DNA from: Adiantum capillus-veneris
Lineage: Eukaryota; Streptophyta; Polypodiopsida; Polypodiales; Pteridaceae
NCBI GenBank assembly: GCA_014529385.2
Contig: CM043942.1
Coordinates: 55,380,393 to 55,444,392, forward strand
DNA: 64,000 nt
Direction of reading: 5' to 3'
Shown here: positions 10,608 to 18,004 of the stretch, piece after piece
Layout of the letters: every line of letters starts with the position of its first letter
How positions within the stretch are numbered: position 1 is the stretch's first letter
The notes under the pieces: model-generated
Database searches by the model: none
What the model was told of the DNA's origin: nothing
Seen by the model: the letters and a program-made list of their open reading frames with translations, nothing else
Position numbers and translations under genes: made by a program

Positions 10608-13600
10608 ATGCACTTACGCTCTGGGCGGGTGCTAGAACATGAGCATATTGAGGGTGCCTCTGTTCATACGGACACCCATTACCCATCCACGATAAGCTTT
10701 AGACCCTCAGCGGGGACACAAGGTAGCACCACCCAAGACCCTAAAATAGCCGCTAGTGATTCCTCCTCCGACTCAGAAATCATGGAAGCATACCCTACCC
10801 AAAACACTGAGAGAGAAGGCCATGCACCTCCCGAAGCTCCACAGCCTAGTACTAGTATGTTTAGCCGTTTCATGGAAACATTAGGTAGAGCTACTCGCTC
10901 GGAACCTGATGCAAATGAAGCACACGAAGGGGGTGGGGAAGTGGACTCTCCTTTCACATCGCACGTGGACCCCACACCCCCAAAGAGTGTCCATGTGGAT
11001 ATCCTGCCAACTTCTTACCAAGAAGGCCCTGTTGAGCTGCCTCCTTCAGAAGTTCCCTCTAGAGTACCGTTGGTGACAAGTAAAACCACGGGGAGCAACA
11101 TTGCTTCTACCTCACAAGAAACCATTAACACGTCGACTCTAGAAGGATGGTTCATTAATGATCATTGGACATATGACCTCCACACTGAGGTGTTGACGGA
11201 TCTACACTCTGGCCACGCCTACCATGTAGGATGGATAGAGATTGTACAATCCACCTCTAGTGCCACGAGCATCGAAGATCAACAGAAAATGATCTGTAAT
11301 GTTATCCATGGCATTATTCAATCAGAAAGGCAAAGCCGAGGGGTAAATATACTCTCAACTGGCCCCATGAGATTTCTGGATACGAGCAAGGCTCAACAGC
11401 CTACTCTATCACAAATGGAGACTCCTCTAATGAGTCCCATGGACCCATCTTACGTCGTTTCACCTGGGGTCTCTATGCAATCTGAGCCTCCGAGCGAAAA
11501 CTTTAGCTTCCCTAACTTGGCTCAACCCTCTATTAAGGAAAACACAGTGCTCACTCCAGGGATAAGCCTGACAGAGAATGTACCGATGACATCTACGGTT
11601 AGCGCAGTGCCACTACCTAGTGTCGTAGTACCTAATATGGGGCCTCGACCATATGTGCCTCTATCCCCTTATGCACACATGGCCCCCACACCTCCAATTG
11701 TACCACTTGCTTATGCTCCTCGAGTGCCGCTCCCTAGCTCTTATCCGAGTGGACCTATGCCCGGTTATGTTCCATATCCTGCATCATCCACACATATGCC
11801 AAGACCGGTACCCGTTCCTCTCCCACATATGATTCCAAGAGTACCTCCACCGGACCTACCTCCTCACATAGGTGACTTGGCAGCGTTTGCTCAAACCATA
11901 GGTCGATCTATCGCGGAAAATATGCGTCATGCATCTGATAGAGAGCCTAGAAGTGAGGCAGTACAAATTGCCAAACTCACGCAAAAATTCAATGGGGACG
12001 AAGATGCTAGGAAACACATTGAAGTGTTTGAACAAGTATGTGATTCCTTAGGGGAACGCAACGAACTACATAAGTGCAATGCCTTAAGCTTGACATTAAG
12101 TGGGAAGGCTGGAGATTGGTATAGGACCCTAAGGGTGGACGAGAAAACAATCTACCCTACCCTTCGAAGGTTGTTTCTAAAGGAGTACATACGAGAAGGT
12201 GTGCTTTGGGGTGTAGCATCTCAGCTACAGAAGGCCGAACGTAAGGAAGGAGAGTCAGTAAGGGACTTCATTAGTCGTCTAAAGCACTTAAACTCTTGTT
12301 GCCCTGTAAATGAGCGCTTCAACAATAACCAACTGCTTGATCGATTCATTCGAGGGTTGAGGAATGAAGGAATCTATAATGGACTAGTGATTAGAGGTAT
12401 CACAACCTGGGAAGATGTCACTGCCAATGCAATCCAATTAGAGGACAACTTGATGATAGCAGGCATGAGGGTGTCTACTGACACGAGATCCACTAGCTCA
12501 CAAGCCATTGAGTATGAACCCATGACCGCAAAGCCCATTGCCAATGAGCCAAAGGTATTTGAGACATTCTTGACAGACCTCACCAAGGCAATCCAAGAGT
12601 CTCTTAAGGATAATCGACCCCCTCAAAATAGTCACATGTATCCAAGAAGGGAGCAACAATGGTGTTCCATTTGCTTAGGTCCACATAGCACTAGTGAGTG
12701 CCCTACGTTTAGAGTAAAATTTAATGGAACTTGCAACGCATGTGGTAGGTATGGTCACCAAGCTAAGGATTGTTTAATGATCAAACGTATGATGGCAAAT
12801 AGACCACCTGTAGCCTGGACGGATGCACCTCGAGCTCCTGTATTGATGCCTACTCCACCTGTTGAGCAACTACCGCAACACATGGTCCCTAGATCTCAAA
12901 ATGTTGTACAAGCTACACCGCTACCACCTCCTGTGCTAGGACCGCAGCCCCCGCATCCAAGAGTCGCCCCTATGAACCAAGTGGGTTGCGAGCCATCAAA
13001 TGCTTATGCAGATGGTTGTGAGGAGGAAATAGACACTAGTATTGCCTACGGACTTGATACATTGGAAGAGTGTCCTATATACTACATGGAAGATTGTTGG
13101 GGGCAAGTCAAGCCGGTTTATCAAGCTGCTGCTCTCGCATCCAGAGGTCAAAATATCAACACCCAGGCTAGGAGGCCACCTCTTCAATGCTACGAGTGTG
13201 GTGGACCACATCGAGTAGCGGAGTGCCCTATTAGGCTGCAAAAGAATGCTGCACAGATGCAAGTGAATCAAGGGAGCACGTCTGCAATGCCAATACTCAC
13301 ATGTAATCGTTGTGGCATAGATCACTTGATTGCCCAATGCCCCTATAACCCAAATGCGCCTAAAATCACACCCCTGAATTTGGTCGAAATTGCTAGTGTG
13401 ACATCGCCAATACCACCCGTCGCACCCGCTTATGCGATTACACGGTCCATGCTTCAAGGGCCAGGACATATCCTCGAAGAGAGAGATACCGCGTCAGTTA
13501 TCCAAGCAAAGAAAAAGAAGACACGAAGGAAGAAGTCGCAGAATACGGAAAATTCAAAGCCAAGTTCCAAAACAAACATAGGAACAGGAGATGACCCCGT

Positions 13601-14306
13601 GTATATGAATGACCTCGAGGATGATTCAGATTCAGTCGAGACAATGGAGACTAGAACCAATACCACAAAGGGAAAGACCGACAAAGAAAACCGTAACATG
13701 GAACCAAATGAAAACCGAATAAGAGAAAACCATAAAGAGCCTCTGAAAACACCACAAGTGTTTCCAAATACAATCCATGACCCCCAAGATAAATCGCAGG
13801 GGCAAAAAGGGAAAAATCGTAAAAAGAAGATTGGGACGTACCCAAACCCTGTAGACGAGATTAAGCAGGTGAAACATCTAAGAGGTTTAGTGGAGGAGAC
13901 TCAAAGGAAACTAGAACCAGAACCCATGCATGTAAAAATTCATGACACAGTGTTTCCCACGCAAGTTCATCCACCCCACATGAACCATAGACCGTTAGCC
14001 ATATCTAGTATCATCCAAGAAGGGAGTGAGGACATGACATCAGAAAGTGAGCATACACCTTTCTTGTTGGAAAGGATGTTTAACGAAGGAATACCTGATC
14101 CCATTGAGGAATATGAGATTCCATCCTCACCAGTTCCTAGTCAAGGACCTACACCCTGCAAAACGCCAATGAATGTTGCCAAACTAGTGGACTTCATGTC
14201 TTCTGAGGTCCGAACCACGATCATAGCAAAGCTGTATGGAGATCCTGAGTTATTCCTTGCACTTCGAGCATTCCTTAACGGAGAGCTACGAACGGGATTA
14301 CCGTAG
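10608..14306 (+). CDS. Gag of the non-autonomous LTR element
   Basis: An intact 1232-residue ORF forming the structural particle protein. Residues 1-430 are low in complexity and proline-rich (repeated P, V, S, Y stretches around 340-430). The retrotransposon gag core lies at about 460-615 (KFNGDEDARKHIEVFEQ, GDWYRTL, FISRLKHLN). Four zinc knuckles follow, near residues 685, 708, 860 and 898. Only the second (CNACGRYGHQAKDC) has the standard C-x2-C-x4-H-x4-C spacing; the other three have x3. A basic stretch KKKKTRRKK near 968 could be a nuclear or nucleic-acid binding signal. It is much longer than typical gag (300-600 residues). It ends at TAG 14304-14306, and the same frame stays open into the protease. 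Confidence 0.88.
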   Translation: MHLRSGRVLEHEHIEGASVHTDTHYPSTISFRPSAGTQGSTTQDPKIAASDSSSDSEIMEAYPTQNTEREGHAPPEAPQPSTSMFSRFMETLGRATRSEPDANEAHEGGGEVDSPFTSHVDPTPPKSVHVDILPTSYQEGPVELPPSEVPSRVPLVTSKTTGSNIASTSQETINTSTLEGWFINDHWTYDLHTEVLTDLHSGHAYHVGWIEIVQSTSSATSIEDQQKMICNVIHGIIQSERQSRGVNILSTGPMRFLDTSKAQQPTLSQMETPLMSPMDPSYVVSPGVSMQSEPPSENFSFPNLAQPSIKENTVLTPGISLTENVPMTSTVSAVPLPSVVVPNMGPRPYVPLSPYAHMAPTPPIVPLAYAPRVPLPSSYPSGPMPGYVPYPASSTHMPRPVPVPLPHMIPRVPPPDLPPHIGDLAAFAQTIGRSIAENMRHASDREPRSEAVQIAKLTQKFNGDEDARKHIEVFEQVCDSLGERNELHKCNALSLTLSGKAGDWYRTLRVDEKTIYPTLRRLFLKEYIREGVLWGVASQLQKAERKEGESVRDFISRLKHLNSCCPVNERFNNNQLLDRFIRGLRNEGIYNGLVIRGITTWEDVTANAIQLEDNLMIAGMRVSTDTRSTSSQAIEYEPMTAKPIANEPKVFETFLTDLTKAIQESLKDNRPPQNSHMYPRREQQWCSICLGPHSTSECPTFRVKFNGTCNACGRYGHQAKDCLMIKRMMANRPPVAWTDAPRAPVLMPTPPVEQLPQHMVPRSQNVVQATPLPPPVLGPQPPHPRVAPMNQVGCEPSNAYADGCEEEIDTSIAYGLDTLEECPIYYMEDCWGQVKPVYQAAALASRGQNINTQARRPPLQCYECGGPHRVAECPIRLQKNAAQMQVNQGSTSAMPILTCNRCGIDHLIAQCPYNPNAPKITPLNLVEIASVTSPIPPVAPAYAITRSMLQGPGHILEERDTASVIQAKKKKTRRKKSQNTENSKPSSKTNIGTGDDPVYMNDLEDDSDSVETMETRTNTTKGKTDKENRNMEPNENRIRENHKEPLKTPQVFPNTIHDPQDKSQGQKGKNRKKKIGTYPNPVDEIKQVKHLRGLVEETQRKLEPEPMHVKIHDTVFPTQVHPPHMNHRPLAISSIIQEGSEDMTSESEHTPFLLERMFNEGIPDPIEEYEIPSSPVPSQGPTPCKTPMNVAKLVDFMSSEVRTTIIAKLYGDPELFLALRAFLNGELRTGLP
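14304..14306 (+). promoter_or_regulatory. In-frame amber codon between gag and protease (readthrough candidate)
   Basis: Gag stops at TAG, and the next ten codons up to the protease ATG at 14337 are open in the same frame. A single stop therefore separates gag from protease, as in elements that use stop-codon readthrough. It could equally be a mutation or true termination with re-initiation. I saw no obvious downstream hairpin. Confidence 0.35.
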
Positions 14307-14336
14307 TTTGCGCAACCAAATAGGCCTGACTCGATT

Positions 14337-14849
14337 ATGATTGATGAGGAAAATCATGTGCAATCACTTGACTTAGATGGACACGAGTCTGTGATCGAGG
14401 TACCCATTAACGAATTAGGGCAGTATTTTGAAGGCGACGAGTCTAATGCGACCCTACCCATCACTACCAAGGGATTAACTATAAAGGGAATTCTTGATGG
14501 TGGTGCGGGAGTTAGCATCGTTACAAAAGATTGTTGGGAATCCATGGGAAAACCCCGCCTCAGTGTTACTAACATTGTGGTAAAGATGGCAAATGGTACC
14601 ATAGCCAAACCTATGGGGATGCTCAAGGATCTTAAGATCAAAGTTCTAGGACACAAGGTACGACATACGTTCATTGTAATGGATTTCTCTAAACACCTTA
14701 TGTCATATGAAATGATTTTAGGACGACCATTCATGAGGGAAGCACAAATGGTTCACGATTGGTCTAAAAATCATGTCTATTTGCAATTCCAAGACTCTGT
14801 CCTTAGAGTGGATTTGGTGACTGGTAAGGTACACCCCCTTAGGGAGTAA
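14337..14849 (+). CDS. Retropepsin-like aspartic protease
   Basis: A 170-residue protease that would process the gag polyprotein. The active-site motif reads ILDGGAGVSIV at about residues 52-62. The catalytic Asp is present, with G in place of the T/S that usually follows; DGG variants are common in plant Ty3 proteases. The flap and C-terminal motif MILGRPFMREAQMVHDW starts near residue 125, matching the usual ILGRPW/F signature. The frame is that of gag, so the natural start may be readthrough at 14304 and not the ATG at 14337. The ORF ends at TAA 14847-14849, directly after a CTT-AGG-G slip candidate. Confidence 0.85.
   Translation: MIDEENHVQSLDLDGHESVIEVPINELGQYFEGDESNATLPITTKGLTIKGILDGGAGVSIVTKDCWESMGKPRLSVTNIVVKMANGTIAKPMGMLKDLKIKVLGHKVRHTFIVMDFSKHLMSYEMILGRPFMREAQMVHDWSKNHVYLQFQDSVLRVDLVTGKVHPLRE
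14838..14844 (+). promoter_or_regulatory. Candidate +1 ribosomal frameshift site CTT-AGG-G
   Basis: In the protease frame the codons read CTT AGG GAG TAA. A +1 slip from CTT to TTA would continue as GGG AGT AAA, which is exactly the frame of the downstream ORF3 and is open into it. The yeast Ty1 gag-pol slip site is CTT-AGG-C, differing only in the last base. Whether plant ribosomes slip here is unknown; the match and the frame are what the sequence shows. Confidence 0.4.
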
Positions 14850-15789
14850 AACCATTATTGATCATCGCTCTGACACCACGGTTCACTCGGCCCCACTACA
14901 ATATTGTTACACTTGTAAGAAGGATACAGACATTGGCCAAGATTCTCCTTACATGGATGTGTTACCGGGTATGACGGAATCAGACAATGTGGATTGGGTA
15001 CACCTAGCATCAACCATAGACACTTGGGGAAATAGGGGGACGACCTGGGTAACACCTGAGGGGGATGAAATGCGTATACCCTTAAATATGCTACAAGCAA
15101 TGCGTATCGCTTTCGACAAGACTCATCCTAATGTAACGAAGAAAACATACAAGTGGGTCCCTAAAGCTTCTTTAGTGACCATAGCTAGTGCAAAAAAACA
15201 GAAGCCTTGTAAGAAAAGTACCACTCGCTCCAAGAAAAGTAAGAAAATGTTGCGATGGATCCCTAAACGACTATTGGAAGCCCAAGGCTACTATCAAGGA
15301 AATGATCAAATCTGGGTGCCAAAACGTAGATTGTGCTCTTACCTATCACCTGACCCAAGTGAGCCCAATCCCATAGCTCCAAAGCGAATCAATGATCGTG
15401 GAAAGAAAAAAATCATAGAACGCTACACACCCACTCCCGAGCTAGTTTGGGTACCAAAGAAAGAACGATTTGTTCCACCTAGCTCAGGAAGGGGGGAGTC
15501 CCATGAAGATTCTAGCTCATCATGTAATACATCCATAGAGGTAAAAGCTTCTACACAGCCTCCATCTATAGTAGTGGACCTCAATGAAGCTACAAAAGAA
15601 TCCACACCTCTCAGTGTTCAAGAATCACCTGATGAACCACTTCAAGTTCGATCCTGGGAGAGTACCTTACCACCCTTGCAGCTTGACAAGGCACCTAGGG
15701 TAATAGAAAACTACTGGCAAAAATCCTCACCTATTACCAACTGGAATAATTGGTTTCAAAGGGTGACAAGCTCATTTCAAACGGTATGA
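14845..15789 (+). CDS. Unrecognised ORF3 with four W-(V/I)-P-K motifs
   Basis: The protein is unknown. The first ATG is at 14953 (278 residues), but the frame is open from the end of protease, so it may be made by frameshift fusion. The extra N-terminal part contains a CYTCKKD stretch. Four short motifs are spaced along it: KWVPK near residue 66, RWIPK near 100, IWVPK near 119 and VWVPK near 164, counted from the ATG. They are embedded in Lys/Arg-rich segments. The C-terminal half is acidic and Ser/Pro/Thr-rich and ends in WQKSSPITNWNNWFQRV, a Trp-rich tail. There are no RT, RNase H or integrase motifs. The basic repeats suggest nucleic-acid or chromatin binding, but that is only a guess. Confidence 0.6.
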   Translation, partial: SKTIIDHRSDTTVHSAPLQYCYTCKKDTDIGQDSPYMDVLPGMTESDNVDWVHLASTIDTWGNRGTTWVTPEGDEMRIPLNMLQAMRIAFDKTHPNVTKKTYKWVPKASLVTIASAKKQKPCKKSTTRSKKSKKMLRWIPKRLLEAQGYYQGNDQIWVPKRRLCSYLSPDPSEPNPIAPKRINDRGKKKIIERYTPTPELVWVPKKERFVPPSSGRGESHEDSSSSCNTSIEVKASTQPPSIVVDLNEATKESTPLSVQESPDEPLQVRSWESTLPPLQLDKAPRVIENYWQKSSPITNWNNWFQRVTSSFQTV

Positions 15790-15798
15790 TCTACCCAA

Positions 15799-15810
15799 GG
15801 AAGGGGGGAG
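15799..15810 (+). other. Internal polypurine tract-like motif
   Basis: GGAAGGGGGGAG lies ten bases after the ORF3 stop and resembles the true 3' PPT (GGAAGGGGGG at 17407-17416), including the ATCTAC-like bases upstream and TGTT downstream. A third copy of the motif lies inside ORF3 at 15487-15498. Confidence 0.5.
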
Positions 15811-17405
15811 TGTTTGCTGACAGTCATCATTCATTTGTTTCCCTCTCAACCTTTTTCCCTGACCTCTCAATTCCAATCTTAGGAAATGTACATATAAAGC
15901 TTTATACTCACAAAAAAAAAAAAAAAAGAGCAAGAGCAATTAGCAAACGAGTATGCACATTAAAGTCAAAACATTGACTCAGACCTACACATGTCACATT
16001 TGGTACAGTGAAACAGAAACCTATGCCATAAAACACCTTTGATCCTCATCACTTGAGTGATGGAGGGTAGGTAAGATTAGTACGATAGGAGTGTTTTTGT
16101 TTTAGAGTTGAGTGATTAGCAAAGTTCTCTTTTCCCACTGATGTGCCTCCTAGGGGTATTGTTTGTGTTTCATAGTGTGTACAGGAGCGTGTTGCTATTG
16201 ATAGGATTTGGACCTTCATGGAACCTTTCTCTCGTTCACACTTCAAATCAAGCGCGACCATCAACACAAACAGGTGTTTCTTATCCATTAGCATTGCCCT
16301 TATCTTTTTTGCATCCATGTTTGTCTGCTTTGATTGTGATTGGTAGCATAATATTCAGCGCATTGGCTTAGTATCCAACATTTAATTCAATGCAATCTTT
16401 TGTCATAATCACTTGTTTAGGGGTAAAAATCAAGCAGTCCGACTAAGCTAGTTTGACCAAGCTAGGTATTAGAAATCTTCTCTTAATACCATGGGGAATG
16501 CCTTCCTAATAAGCAATGGTTACTTAGGTTCTTAATCCGATTTAGGCAGCATTGTATGAAATGTACTAGGGCTTTCTAGTGGGCTTAACCCTATCGACCT
16601 TTAGCTTAAGTATTATAAAGGGAGTTTACTAATGTGATGAGCCTGGGGAGTGTAACACTGTTATATGACCCCCCAAAGTTACAAAATTTAAATGTTGAAA
16701 ATGAACAAGCAAAAAATCAAAGTGCCACAATGTAAAATTTTAAGCTGGAAGAGAAATCTCAGCTTGATTTGGTACTTCACTCACATGTATTGCCTATGGT
16801 ACTAGAGCCCTAGAGGTTCCCAGCGTGGGCGCTTTTCCTTGAAAAGCAAAAAACCCAAGGCATACAAAATAAGCACACACATCATAATTGAATCAATGTG
16901 AAAAGACTTTGGGGGGTCAAAGAAAAAGTAATCAGTCAGGCGATGATTTCATGAGAAATTCCTTTTATGGTAGCTTAACTACAAAGTTTTCTAGATATAG
17001 CCTCTAGTCAGCCCTTGAACATGAATACTTGGCTCTCGCGATTAAACAACTTAATTGACCACAGAAATTTAAGAAGCTTACCCATGGTATTAATATTCGA
17101 TCTCTAGTGCTTTTCGACCGTCAAATTAGTGACCCCAGACTTGTTTAATTTTTTGCCTTTACATCTGTTTATGCATTTGATTACATTGCAATTTAATGTT
17201 CATTGCTAACAAATTGTTTGAAATTCTTTTACCAATCAATGTGTCTACCTAAAACTGCATATGCTTTTTAAGAGAATGCAATTACTGTGCCAATGTTGTT
17301 TGATTTTGCAGTGACTGAAGAAGGCTAAGGACATTCATCTCAAATGCTCTTCCACCTCGACGAACCAGCTTCAACTCAATAGCTTCCGAGGACGGAATCT
17401 ACATC
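15811..17405 (+). other. 1.6-kb non-coding 3' block of the LTR element
   Basis: No ORF of note. An A run lies at about 15912-15927. A 13-base inverted repeat, GACCCCCCAAAGT (16667-16679) and ACTTTGGGGGGTC (16906-16918), brackets about 226 bases. Nothing here resembles pol. Because it is preceded by a PPT-like motif, it may have been added after an older 3' end. Confidence 0.6.
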
Positions 17406-17418
17406 AGGAAGGGGGGCA
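17406..17418 (+). other. Polypurine tract
   Basis: A purine run containing GGAAGGGGGG immediately upstream of the 3' LTR start at 17419. It is the expected plus-strand primer. Confidence 0.8.
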
Positions 17419-17714
17419 TGTTAACCCTCACGGCACACGGACACCCATCACCTACGATGGACGCGTATTATGTATTTGGTAGAGTCAGGTACCGGGCTTG
17501 TCGGTCCAATAGGGAAAGGTAGAGTGATCGCCGATGAGAGGCGCACTTTAACTTGGACATTCAAGGGATTAGTTGGTTAAGCATGGGCGCCCAAGTGTGA
17601 ATGGGGTGAGCTCCTATAAAAGCCAACTAAACCTAATTTTTACTCATTCTCTCATTTGTGCAATTGAAGAGTGCTCTTGCTCCATCTCCATCTTCTTCTT
17701 CTTCTTCACCTCCT

Positions 17715-17756
<42 letters not shown>

Positions 17757-17999
17757 TGTGTGCGATCGAGCATTACGAAGGCACAACGGCGGCGAAGCGG
17801 TTGAGCACGGCACGACTGCAGCTTCTTCTTCATCGCGGCGAGGAATCCACCACGAAGGCGAGCGTAGAGCGGTGAGTGACACACCCTTTGTTTTCTTGAG
17901 CTTGCTAGTTTAGGCTTGTTGTGTGCTTGGAGCCGTTTGTGGCTCGCATACGGTGTATTGGCAAGTCCCTTGCTTCGACAGTGCGGCAAGGAGCGCACA
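17419..17999 (+). repeat. 3' LTR
   Basis: 581 bases, nearly identical to 9301-9877. It differs by a longer AG run and about two substitutions near 17785 and 17807. It is followed by AGCAC (18000-18004), the target duplication. Confidence 0.95.
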
Positions 18000-18004
18000 A
18001 GCAC

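Larger units (their letters stand above)
9301..17999 (+). mobile_element. Non-autonomous LTR retrotransposon (gag-protease-ORF3), inserted in the Helitron
   Basis: This is a complete LTR element of 8.7 kb with LTRs at 9301-9877 and 17419-17999. Both LTRs start TGTTAACC and end GCGCACA. The flanking 5-bp target duplication AGCAC lies at 9296-9300 and 18000-18004. An 18-base primer site matches tRNA-Asp, and a purine tract precedes the 3' LTR. It encodes gag, a retropepsin and an unknown third ORF. Reverse transcriptase, RNase H and integrase are absent, so it must be mobilised in trans. The LTRs differ by only about two substitutions plus a change in GA-run length, so the insertion is recent. 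The PBS and gag style suggest the Athila/Tat side of Ty3/gypsy, but without RT this cannot be confirmed. Confidence 0.9.
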
